Below, piece by piece: positions 43,363-51,646 of a DNA stretch of 64,000 bases (positions are counted from its first letter, which is position 1; every line of letters starts with the position of its first letter). The notes beneath the pieces are model-generated. The model ran no database searches. It had not been told where the DNA came from and saw nothing but the letters and a program-made list of their open reading frames with translations. This DNA is from SURF-21 sp964462595. Lineage in GTDB: Bacteria > Actinomycetota > Geothermincolia > Geothermincolales > RBG-13-55-18. The position numbers and the translations under genes are program-made. The DNA is taken from assembly GCA_964462595.1 (NCBI GenBank), contig CAYWXM010000023.1, positions 62,001 through 126,000 on the forward strand. The letters run 5' to 3'.

Positions 43363-43962
43363 TTATGCATCCTCCGGTACATCGAGGTAGTCTCCCGCCT
43401 TGAGAATATAGTCCAAACCGGAGTATAAGGTAAGGGCTACAGAAAGATAGACCGCCGCTTTTTCCACTGCTTTGTACGCGGGGTCGTCTCTCTTCATGAT
43501 CGTCAGCAACACGGTAATGAGCTGCGAGTTCGTTTTCAGTTTTCCCCATATGCTCGCGGGCACGGACGAGCCCCGGGTGCCGGCATAGACGCGGAAAAGC
43601 GTGATGAATATCTCGCGCCCGATTATTACGCCAGGCACCCAGGATGGGAGTCTTCGCCTCACCGCAAGCATCACGAAAGATGTCGATATACAGATCTTGT
43701 CCGCAAGCGGGTCCAGGAACTGTCCCAGGCGCGTCTCCTTGCCCTGTTTGCGCGCAAGGTGTCCGTCAAGGAAGTCGGTAAAGGCAGCGGTCAGCACCGT
43801 AGCCGCGGCAAGGTCGTTCTTGAGGCGGTCGTCTTCGGACAGCAGGAATGCGATCAACGGCGCCAGCAGCACGCGAGAGAGCGTAAGTGCATTGGGAAGG
43901 TTCCAGTAGTCCTCGCATTTCAAAGTACTCGTATTGCTTTCACGCGCTTTCAACGATACCAA
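43363..43962 (-). CDS. pgsA: CDP-alcohol phosphatidyltransferase (PgsA-type)
   Basis: This 199-residue membrane enzyme probably makes phosphatidylglycerol-phosphate from CDP-diacylglycerol and glycerol-3-phosphate. The CDP-OH-P motif is complete: TDFLDGHLARKQGKETRLGQ, then FLDPLADK. About five to six hydrophobic segments are visible. The TTG start at 43962 overlaps rimO by 23 nt; another TTG 9 nt later is possible and neither has a strong SD. Substrate specificity is inferred from context. Confidence 0.9.
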   Translation of the reverse strand: MVSLKARESNTSTLKCEDYWNLPNALTLSRVLLAPLIAFLLSEDDRLKNDLAAATVLTAAFTDFLDGHLARKQGKETRLGQFLDPLADKICISTSFVMLAVRRRLPSWVPGVIIGREIFITLFRVYAGTRGSSVPASIWGKLKTNSQLITVLLTIMKRDDPAYKAVEKAAVYLSVALTLYSGLDYILKAGDYLDVPEDA

Positions 43963-45265
43963 TCAGGTCTATCCCTTCACTCGCCGTTATCCTTGCCTCA
44001 CGCAAGGAGCCGGGCCTTAAGCCCTCCTCGTGCGGTATGAAGATAATCCCGTCGATCTCCGGAGCTTCGCGCTGAGACCTCGCCTCCCAGTATCCAGCGG
44101 CCTCGTCGCTTTCGCATTCCAGAAGAACTCGCAGCCTTCTCCCTATCATCTTGCGGGCTTTTTCCCGCATGATCTCTTCCTGCAGGCCAGAAAGCTCACC
44201 CAACCTTTCTCTGGCCACAGTCCTGGAAGCCCCTTTTCCCAGGGAATACGCGGGTGTTCCTTCCTCATGAGAATAGCTGAAGAGGCCCAGCCAGTCAAAA
44301 CGCATACCGGCGACAAAATCCCTCAGGCGGTCGAAGGCTTGCCTGTCCTCGCCCGGAAAACCGACCATAAAAGTCGCACGTATCGCCACTTCTCCCATTA
44401 TCGCATTGGCCGATTCTATCAGGTCGCGATGGGATCCGGCATCTCCCTTCCTGCCCATAGCCTTTAGAATCCTCCGGTCAACATGCTGGAACGGAAGGTC
44501 GAGATAGCGGCAGACGCGGCTGTTGCTCATCGCCCCCAGGACGTCTTCGTTTACCCCCTCGGGATGCAGGTACATGACCCGCAACCGCCAATCACCGTCT
44601 ACCTTGCATAATTCCTCGATCAGCGTTGGGAGCGACGGTTCCCCGTAGATATCTATTCCATAAGAGGTTGTGTCCTGAGCGATGAGGATTATCTCTCTAA
44701 TCCCCCTGCTCACGAAGTAAGCCGCTTCTTCCACTATTCCGTTCATATTGCGCGAGCGCAGGGGTCCCCTGATCGACGGTATGCTGCAGAACGAGCATCT
44801 TCTCTGGCATCCTTCTGCTATCTTCAGATACACAAAGCCCCTGTTCAGAGTCGAAGCATACTCCCTCTTCCCCGTTCCCGCTTTGCGCATAACGGGTTTA
44901 CTTGTAAGCGTATCCATCAGCGTGGTGAAGTTTGCGTAATCCGGGAAATCTACGAACATGTCCACCTCGGGGAGCAACGAGGTCAGAGACTTTTTTCCAT
45001 ACCTGGACACCAGGCATCCCATCACCACCAGATATCTCGATCCATCCAGCCTGAGGTCGCTCAGGTCCAATATGGCTTCCAGGGATTCTTCCACGGCAGG
45101 GACGATGAACGAGCACGTGTTAACGAGCATCACGTCCGCATCTTGCGCTCTCCCTGCCATATGCCAACCTGAGCGCATGAGCTCAGACACGAGGCAATCG
45201 GAGTCCACGTCGTTCTTTGGGCATCCCAGGCTCAGCAGGTAGAAAGCCTTGTTCCCCTTCTTCAT
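43940..45265 (-). CDS. rimO: Ribosomal protein uS12 methylthiotransferase
   Basis: This 441-residue radical SAM methylthiotransferase modifies Asp89 of S12. The N-terminal UPF0004 domain has LSLGCPKNDVDSD and LVNTCSFIVPAVEES. The cluster motif is CQRRCSFCSIPSIRG, and LPFQHVDRRILKAMGR and a C-terminal TRAM domain follow. DVDSD and SFI are the RimO rather than MiaB/MtaB forms. It precedes pgsA-cinA, as in many Gram-positives. Confidence 0.95.
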   Translation of the reverse strand: MKKGNKAFYLLSLGCPKNDVDSDCLVSELMRSGWHMAGRAQDADVMLVNTCSFIVPAVEESLEAILDLSDLRLDGSRYLVVMGCLVSRYGKKSLTSLLPEVDMFVDFPDYANFTTLMDTLTSKPVMRKAGTGKREYASTLNRGFVYLKIAEGCQRRCSFCSIPSIRGPLRSRNMNGIVEEAAYFVSRGIREIILIAQDTTSYGIDIYGEPSLPTLIEELCKVDGDWRLRVMYLHPEGVNEDVLGAMSNSRVCRYLDLPFQHVDRRILKAMGRKGDAGSHRDLIESANAIMGEVAIRATFMVGFPGEDRQAFDRLRDFVAGMRFDWLGLFSYSHEEGTPAYSLGKGASRTVARERLGELSGLQEEIMREKARKMIGRRLRVLLECESDEAAGYWEARSQREAPEIDGIIFIPHEEGLRPGSLREARITASEGIDLIGIVESA

Positions 45266-45458
45266 GACACGTCTCCTTTTTACGGCATTTCGAGCAAGAA
45301 CATATGTCGCAGATAATCACGGATAGTATTCCTGAGGCCTTATCACTTGAAGAGACCGGCCATGCCCCCTGATGCCGGTCCTATTCTTCCCGAGTATTCG
45401 ATTGGCCAGCCGCGTTCCTTGCCTCTCCAGTTCCCTTGCTTAACGGGATATCGCGATT

Positions 45459-45692
45459 TTAAGCCTTGATGGTTTTTATTTTCTCCGCCACCCCGCCTCC
45501 GACATCCTTTCCCGAAAAGAAGGATACCGATTTCTCGATCTTTTCAGCCAGGGAAGGCAGCTGATCGGCCGTCAGATCATCCGGCGTAGTGCCTATAAGC
45601 TCGCAGTTCTTCTTAACCGTCGCCTTGGCGATGAAATCCCCCACTGCCGCCGAGAGTATCTTCTCAACCTCTTGAGCTAATCTGTTGGCCAC
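45459..45692 (-). CDS. Uncharacterised 77-residue protein
   Basis: I do not recognise a named family. The protein is mixed alpha, without membrane segments or signal peptide: a first helix (LAQEVEKILSAAVGDFIAKA), a middle GTTPDDLTADQLPSLAEKIEK and a C-terminal helix after FFSGKDVGGG. The shape suggests a small three- or four-helix domain. A near-consensus promoter and AGGAGG SD serve this gene alone, so it is probably well expressed. It lies between ftsK and rimO on the same strand. Single Cys30; slightly acidic overall. Confidence 0.75.
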   Translation of the reverse strand: MANRLAQEVEKILSAAVGDFIAKATVKKNCELIGTTPDDLTADQLPSLAEKIEKSVSFFSGKDVGGGVAEKIKTIKA

Positions 45693-45723
45693 TATGACCT
45701 CCTACAAGTTTTCCTTTGGGTAG

Positions 45724-45753
45724 ATTATACCAGAGTTGTAAATTGTGTTTAAA
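45724..45753 (-). promoter_or_regulatory. Promoter of the 77-aa protein gene
   Basis: On the minus strand TTTAAA (45753-45748), an 18-nt spacer and an extended -10 TGGTATAAT (TATAAT at 45729-45724). The predicted 5' leader is only about 25 nt, ending in GTAGGAGGT before the GTG. Confidence 0.55.
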
Positions 45754-45794
45754 TCGGGACAGCGTGGGCACGAACCTCACCCTACAGCCTGGGA

Positions 45795-48149
45795 TCAATC
45801 CGGGCTGACGTTTTCATCTTTCGCCATCATTCGCCTCTTCCTCTCCTGCAGCTCTTCTGCCGTCATCAACACCGCTCGTGGCTTGCTCCCCTCGTAGCCT
45901 CCAACGACTCCGAGTTCCTCCATGAGGTCTACCAAGCGCGCGGCGCGAGCGTATCCTACCCGCAGCTTTCTCTGCAGGAGCGAGGCGGATGCCACCCCCG
46001 AGCCCACTACCACCTGTATGGCCTCCTCCAGCAGCTCGTCTCCGCGTGACCGCTCTCTTCTCCCGCCACCAACGCTCTCCATTATCTCGTCACGATAATC
46101 CGCCTGTCGCTGTCTCTTGATAAAGCCTATGATGGACGTTATCTCTCTCTCCGCGATGTAGGAACCCTGGACCCTTATCGGTTTCGAGCTTCCAGCGGGC
46201 AGGAAAAGCATGTCTCCATGTCCCACCAGCTTCTCCGCCCCCCCCACGTCGAGGATAACGCGCGAATCGGCCTGGCTGGCAACGGTAAAAGCTATGCGCG
46301 ATGGCATGTTCGCCTTTATCATGCCAGTCACCACGTCCACCGACGGGCGTTGTGTCGCCACCACCAGGTGTATCCCCACCGCCCGCGCCATCTGCGCTAT
46401 CCTGGCAATTGAGTCTTCCACTTCCGCCGGAGCCACCATCATCAGGTCAGCAAGCTCGTCTATCACCACGAGTATGTAAGGCATGTACGGGAACTCTTCC
46501 TCCCCTACCTCTTCTTTTCCCAGGCCTTCCCTCAGAGCGTTTCTGTAAGCGACGATGTTCTTGACGCCCGACCTGGAGAGCAACTGGTAACGTTGTTCCA
46601 TCTCTCTGACCACCCAGGAAAGCGCTCCGGAAGCTTTCTTGGGATCGGTTATAACGGGCGTCAGCAGGTGGGGTATGCCGTTGAAGTGAGATAACTCAAC
46701 GTACTTGGGGTCTACCATCAGCATGCGTACCTCGTGGGGAGGCGAAGTCACGAGAACCGACGCAACCATGGAGTTTATACAGCAGCTCTTTCCCGTCCCG
46801 GTTGCTCCTGCCAGCAGGAGGTGCGGCATCTCACGCAGATCTACGATGATCGGTTGTCCCGAAACATCCATACCCAGGCCTACTTTAAGGGGTGAGCCTG
46901 ACTTCATGGCCTTAGGGGTGGCCATGATATCTCCCAGGGTCACAAGGTCCCTTTCCCGATTTGGTATCTCGATTCCGATAGCCGACTTTCCGGGTATGGG
47001 AGTTATTATCCTTATGTCCGGCGACGCCAGTGCATACGCTATGTCGTCGCTCAAGTTCAGCACCCGGTTGACCTTTACTCCCGAACCCAGTTCAACTTCG
47101 AACCTGGTAACCGTAGGTCCTCGCGTTACGCGCGTAACCGCTGCGTCCACTCCGAATTCGCGCAGCGTTTTCTCCAGTATCGCTATACTCTCATTCACGC
47201 TCTTATGCGATATCGGATTGCGGTCACTTGCCCTGTTGAGCAGTTCAAGAGGAGGGAGCTTGTATGCCTTACCCCCGTCTTTCTCCTGCATCTCAATGGC
47301 CAGTTGCCCCGTGTCCTCGATGACTATCGGCGGCGGCGCAGGCATCTCCGAGGCTAAATCCGGCAGGGCCGTCGCCTCCGGTTCTGCGTTCTCCCTGTCA
47401 ACGGCCACCTCCCTCATTTTGGTTTCCGTAGTCTCCGACGTCCTGGAGGCGTCGCTATCCTTCGAGCGTGTCGAAACCATCACGGCCGGGGCTGTCCGGC
47501 TTGGCCTGCTCTGCCTTTTTTCAATTCGTAATTTTCGCCTTTTTTCCACTCTATCCTGGAATAGTTTAGATATCGTCAACCCTGTGAGCAGAAGAAAACC
47601 CACGACAAGCATCGCCGAAAGCAGGACGTATGACCCGGTTTTGCTGAACATCTTCACCAGCGGCCATGCTATCAATGCCCCCACGAGTCCTCCTCCACTC
47701 TCCAGGTTCGCCCGGGTGAACATAGCCTCGGCCTCCCCCACCCTTAGATGGAGCAACGCACATATGGCCATGAACATTACCGCCATCCCTGACATCTCGA
47801 CCCAGGTTATCCGCCAGCCTTCCTTCTCGCCCGGTATCTCACCCAGCCTTCCCATAAGCAGGGCAATACCAATAGCAAGAAATATGAATGGCAGGGAAAA
47901 ACGCACACCACCGGTCAGGTAAGAGAAGAACAGGTCGAGACCTCTTCCCACGGGCCCCAACGCCGTGAGGAAGAAGGCCAGGAAGAAGAGCGCCGCCAGG
48001 GTTATAATCGACACGCCGTATATCTCTCTCAGGTTGCGCGGCAAGCCCCGCTGCCTCGCGTTCTTTACCGGCCTTTTTTTATTAGCCGCGGACGCTCCCG
48101 CTTTGCTCGACGTTTTTTTTCTAGCGCCCTTTTCCTTCCCTGCCGACAT
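45795..48149 (-). CDS. ftsK: FtsK/SpoIIIE DNA translocase
   Basis: The 784-residue DNA pump has a basic N terminus and four to five membrane segments (about residues 45-210), then a linker rich in charged residues. The motor domain carries Walker A GATGTGKSCC, VIDELADLMM (Walker B) and ARAVGIHLVVATQRPSVDV. A C-terminal gamma winged helix follows (ASLLQRKLRVGYARAARLVD), which recognises KOPS/SRS-like DNA. The ATG at 48149 has GGGAG at proper spacing; a GTG four codons upstream is less likely. Confidence 0.95.
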   Translation of the reverse strand: MSAGKEKGARKKTSSKAGASAANKKRPVKNARQRGLPRNLREIYGVSIITLAALFFLAFFLTALGPVGRGLDLFFSYLTGGVRFSLPFIFLAIGIALLMGRLGEIPGEKEGWRITWVEMSGMAVMFMAICALLHLRVGEAEAMFTRANLESGGGLVGALIAWPLVKMFSKTGSYVLLSAMLVVGFLLLTGLTISKLFQDRVEKRRKLRIEKRQSRPSRTAPAVMVSTRSKDSDASRTSETTETKMREVAVDRENAEPEATALPDLASEMPAPPPIVIEDTGQLAIEMQEKDGGKAYKLPPLELLNRASDRNPISHKSVNESIAILEKTLREFGVDAAVTRVTRGPTVTRFEVELGSGVKVNRVLNLSDDIAYALASPDIRIITPIPGKSAIGIEIPNRERDLVTLGDIMATPKAMKSGSPLKVGLGMDVSGQPIIVDLREMPHLLLAGATGTGKSCCINSMVASVLVTSPPHEVRMLMVDPKYVELSHFNGIPHLLTPVITDPKKASGALSWVVREMEQRYQLLSRSGVKNIVAYRNALREGLGKEEVGEEEFPYMPYILVVIDELADLMMVAPAEVEDSIARIAQMARAVGIHLVVATQRPSVDVVTGMIKANMPSRIAFTVASQADSRVILDVGGAEKLVGHGDMLFLPAGSSKPIRVQGSYIAEREITSIIGFIKRQRQADYRDEIMESVGGGRRERSRGDELLEEAIQVVVGSGVASASLLQRKLRVGYARAARLVDLMEELGVVGGYEGSKPRAVLMTAEELQERKRRMMAKDENVSPD

Positions 48150-48599
48150 ATCAGCTCCCACTTGGCGACTCGCTTGCTATCCCGTACCGGATTATCCGGA
48201 CCTGAACAAAAAACTCCTCCTATAAATCCTACTACTGTTTTCAACAGGGATTTGCCTATAACCTTTATCGTCCACGACAGCGCCCTATGGCTGCTCAGGG
48301 GCCCGGCAGTAAAAAAGCAGGGGCATATGGCTCTTGGAACGGCGGGCGGTTTTGCGGGCTTTTCCGTAATGCACGCACTCAGACAAGACCGCATTTTCCA
48401 TGGAATTCATAAACAGGTATACGTGCACTTGCATCACCGTACCCGTGCCCGGTGGGCCGTTCCTGTTCTTTATGCCGGGCACTGTGATCGCCGCCATGGA
48501 TACGCTCCGTACGCCGTTCCAGTTCAATGCGAAACATGTATCCTGCGTGTGCGGAGCTGAGGTCGCTACCCGGCTGTCCGTGCAGGTATGATCATGCGT
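48150..48599. other. Intergenic region between ftsK and the SDR gene
   Basis: No gene is supported over about 450 nt. Short open frames exist on both strands but lack ribosome-binding sites and any protein-like composition. A CCGGATAATCCGG palindrome lies at 48189-48201 upstream of ftsK. Otherwise I see nothing identifiable: no tRNA, no riboswitch core, no U-tract terminator. Confidence 0.5.
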
Positions 48600-49421
48600 T
48601 CAGAACGGGCGTTGCCTGTCTTTGCGCCAGTTGTCCATGGACTTGTCGGCTCCCAGGACATGAAAAACAAAATCGATAGCCCTGGGCATGCAGAGGCCCC
48701 TTAAAAAGGAGACCAGGAGCACGTTGGCGCGGGGAACGCAAATCTCGGCCTTGTTCTTTTTCACCGCATCCACAACGGCCTTTGAAACCCTCATCGGATC
48801 CTGCCAGCTGGTGATGATGGGCACCTTGGCCCCCTCGAACATGCCGGTGGATACGTACCCGGGATTCACTATGGTGAAATCCACCCCGCTACCGCGGGTT
48901 TCCATGCGAATGGCGTCCGTAATGCCGATGCCGGCAAACTTGGTGGCGCAGTAACCGCCCATCTTCGCCGTGCCCACTTTACCGGCTACTGAGCATATGT
49001 TAACCACGTGTCCAGACCCTCTTTTCACCATCTCCGGGACCACGGCCTGCATCATCCAGACATAACCCATGTAGTTGACTTCCATCATTCGCCGCACCGA
49101 CTTCTCGGACAGCTCCAATACCGCGTAGCATTCGGTTATTCCCGCATTGTTGATAAGCACGTCTATGGGGCCGACCTCTGACATGACCTTCTCCGCTACT
49201 TCGAAGCAGTTGGAACGGTCCGATACGTCGAGCTTGTGGCCGTGCGCATCGCAACCATGCTGGCGCAATTCTCCCAAAGCCTCTTCCAGCCCCTGTTCAT
49301 CGACGTCAGTGAGCACCACCCTGCAGCCTTCCCGACAGAAATTCTCCGCATGTAATCTTCCCATTCCGCGAGATGCCCCCGTCACCAGCACGGTTTTTCC
49401 TCTCAGTTCCTTCATCTCCAT
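48600..49421 (-). CDS. Short-chain dehydrogenase/reductase
   Basis: This 273-residue classical SDR has the nucleotide motif TGASRGMG (about residue 14), the NNAG motif, the catalytic Ser in ICSVAGKVG and YCATK (Y-x3-K). TDVDEQG after beta-2 has an Asp, suggesting NAD(H) preference. The C-terminal part (RANVLLVSFLRGLCMPRAIDFVFHVLG) is hydrophobic, so it may associate with membranes or lipid substrates. The substrate is unknown. It lies after dapB but is not a known part of that operon. Confidence 0.88.
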   Translation of the reverse strand: MEMKELRGKTVLVTGASRGMGRLHAENFCREGCRVVLTDVDEQGLEEALGELRQHGCDAHGHKLDVSDRSNCFEVAEKVMSEVGPIDVLINNAGITECYAVLELSEKSVRRMMEVNYMGYVWMMQAVVPEMVKRGSGHVVNICSVAGKVGTAKMGGYCATKFAGIGITDAIRMETRGSGVDFTIVNPGYVSTGMFEGAKVPIITSWQDPMRVSKAVVDAVKKNKAEICVPRANVLLVSFLRGLCMPRAIDFVFHVLGADKSMDNWRKDRQRPF

Positions 49422-49480
49422 ACCTTTCTCTTGCCTGACGACCCCTTATCGACTTCCTGCAACATATCGATCATCGTGGG

Positions 49481-50263
49481 TCAGCTCAGCTCCATGAGCT
49501 TGTCCAGCCCAAGTATTAGCCCCCGCAGTTCGGCAGATTTCCTGATTGCCATTATAACCCCGGGCATAAAGGAGGTGCGGTCAAGTGAATCGTGGCGTAT
49601 GGTGAGTGTCTGCCCCATGCCGCCGAATATCACTTCCTGGTGGGCAACCAGGCCGGGAAGGCGCACGGAATGAATATGGATTCCGCCCACGTCCAGCCCC
49701 CGTGGACCATCATGTTCATCATGTTCATCCTGCATGTCTTCCTGCTCTCGTATAAGCCTGGCGGTCAAGAGCGCGGTGCCGGATGGCGCGTCCAGTTTTC
49801 CTGCGTGGTGTAGTTCGACGATCTCACATTGCGGGAGAAAACGCGCTGCGCGGCGCGCGAAATCCATCATCAGCACTGCACCGATAGCGAAGTTCGGAGC
49901 GATCAGGCATCCTGTCTCTTTCTGGCTGGCTAAGCTTTCGAAACTATCCAGGTCCGATGTATCGAATCCAGTAGTTCCCACCACGCAGGGCATTCCCTGC
50001 CCGAGGGCATAGCTTATGTTGTGTCTCGCGGCGGTAGCGATCGAGAAATCGACCATGACCTCCGCCCCACTCTCGTCCAGGCTCTCTACCAGGCCGGATA
50101 CCGGCAGATCGCTTTCAATATCCGGCACCAGTTCGTCTACTCTCTTTCCCTCCCATGCAGGATCCACGGCGCATACGAGATCGAGATCTTGCTCCGCCGA
50201 TACGGCCCTGCAGACTTCCCTTCCCATGCGCCCACCCGCACCGCAAACGCCTACTTTCATCAA
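49481..50263 (-). CDS. dapB: 4-hydroxy-tetrahydrodipicolinate reductase
   Basis: DapB makes tetrahydrodipicolinate for lysine and diaminopimelate. The 260-residue protein starts VGVCGAGGRMGREV (NAD(P) site) and keeps VGTTGF, APNFAIGAVLMM and the catalytic ELHHAGKLDAPSGTA. A small insert DEHDEHDG (residues about 180-187) is encoded by a 9-nt tandem repeat. It is downstream of the M16 peptidase, as in many Gram-positives where pnp-M16-dapB are linked. Confidence 0.96.
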   Translation of the reverse strand: MMKVGVCGAGGRMGREVCRAVSAEQDLDLVCAVDPAWEGKRVDELVPDIESDLPVSGLVESLDESGAEVMVDFSIATAARHNISYALGQGMPCVVGTTGFDTSDLDSFESLASQKETGCLIAPNFAIGAVLMMDFARRAARFLPQCEIVELHHAGKLDAPSGTALLTARLIREQEDMQDEHDEHDGPRGLDVGGIHIHSVRLPGLVAHQEVIFGGMGQTLTIRHDSLDRTSFMPGVIMAIRKSAELRGLILGLDKLMELS

Positions 50264-50367
50264 AGCTCTCCCCCTCGAAAAAGGCCGCCGATGCTTTATA
50301 TCGATATCATCATGTCATGCTGCGATCATGGAGCATACGCTAAATGCGGGCCTCAGCTGTTTCTTTA

Positions 50368-51630
50368 TCAGAACAGGTGGCCCTGTATCTCTTTCCCCTC
50401 GAATGGGCCGATGGCCGTCACCACAAGCTTTCTCGAGCCGAAAATCTCTCTTGCCAGTTTGCAAACGTCTTCTTCCGTTACCTTGTCAATACGCTGCAGC
50501 AACTCGTCGAGGCTCAGTATCTCTCCCTGGCATATTTCGGCTTTCCCGAGGCGGGTCATGCGGCTGCCGCTGTCTTCCAGGCTCAGGACAAGGTTGCCTT
50601 TTATATGCCCCTTGGCCCGCTCGAGTTCTTCGGGGCTTATCCCCCTTTCCAGCATCTGTTCGATCTCCTCCTTTATCAACTCCAGAACGGCGGAGACGTT
50701 CTCGGGATTGGTCCCGGCGTAAACGGCCATCAATCCCGTCTCCACGTACATGGAATGATAGGAGAATATGGAGTAGGCAAGGGAGCGCTCTTCCCTTATT
50801 TTTTGAAAGAGCCGGGAACTCATACCTCCGCCCAGGATATTGTCGAGTATCGCCAGTATAAAGCGAGACGGGTGCTGCCTGGGCAGGCCTTGCGTCCCCA
50901 GAACGATATGGGCCTGCTCGGTAGGCCGGTTATAGACCACGGTATGGGGCCTTATCTGGGGCAACACGCTGTGCCTCTCGTGCCTCTCCTTACCTCCGTC
51001 GTTGTCCATCAATCGTTCCACCAGTTCAACCACTTCTTCGTGCTCTATGTTGCCCGCTGCAGCGACCACGGTGTTCCCGGGACGGTAGAAACGGCCGAAA
51101 TACGCCATGATTTCCTCGCTGCCCAGGGTACGGACCACGTTCTGCTGGCCCAGTACACTCTGCCCGAGTGGGTGCGATTCCCATAAAGCCGAAACAAACA
51201 GGTCATGTATGATGTCATCGGGTGAATCCTCGTGCATGGCGATCTCCTCGAGGATCACCTTTCTTTCAGAATCCACGTCCTTGGGGCGCATGAGGGACCG
51301 CATGAGCATGTCCGTCATAACCTCGAAGGCGTCCTTGACCTTCTCGTCCAGCACCTTTGCGTAATAGCAGGTGTATTCCTTGGCGGAGAACGCGTTAAGC
51401 TCTCCTCCCATGGTATCGAATTCCTCGGCTATGCGTTTTGCGCTACGCCTTGATGTGCCCTTGAAGAGGAGGTGTTCGATGAAATGGCTTATACCCGAGA
51501 GCTCCTGGGGTTCATCGCGCGAGCCAACCCCCACCCAGAACCCCGTTGTCACGCTGCGCAGGTTTGGCATCCGCTCCGTGAGGATACGGATGCCTTTACT
51601 GCTGTCGCTGCGCTGGAAATGCTTTTCCAT
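50368..51630 (-). CDS. M16-family zinc metallopeptidase (processing peptidase-like)
   Basis: This 420-residue insulinase-family protein has the inverted zinc motif HFIEH (residues 49-53) and the downstream glutamate in ILEEIAMHEDSP. A second, inactive-type half carries the GGGMSSRLFQKIREERSLAY motif. The frame is open to 51816, but residues before the ATG at 51630 overlap pnp and are low-complexity Arg/Thr. It sits 17 nt after pnp, an almost universal arrangement in Gram-positives. Substrates are unknown. Confidence 0.93.
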   Translation of the reverse strand: MEKHFQRSDSSKGIRILTERMPNLRSVTTGFWVGVGSRDEPQELSGISHFIEHLLFKGTSRRSAKRIAEEFDTMGGELNAFSAKEYTCYYAKVLDEKVKDAFEVMTDMLMRSLMRPKDVDSERKVILEEIAMHEDSPDDIIHDLFVSALWESHPLGQSVLGQQNVVRTLGSEEIMAYFGRFYRPGNTVVAAAGNIEHEEVVELVERLMDNDGGKERHERHSVLPQIRPHTVVYNRPTEQAHIVLGTQGLPRQHPSRFILAILDNILGGGMSSRLFQKIREERSLAYSIFSYHSMYVETGLMAVYAGTNPENVSAVLELIKEEIEQMLERGISPEELERAKGHIKGNLVLSLEDSGSRMTRLGKAEICQGEILSLDELLQRIDKVTEEDVCKLAREIFGSRKLVVTAIGPFEGKEIQGHLF

Positions 51631-51646
51631 GATGGAACGGGTACCG

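Noticed and set aside
46705..47922. 405-codon open frame antisense to ftsK
   Set aside because: Ser/Arg-rich shadow of a strongly supported gene, no ribosome-binding site, no recognisable motif.
48285..48527. 80-codon open frame in the ftsK-SDR gap
   Set aside because: No SD, TTG-type start, no protein-like pattern; composition random.
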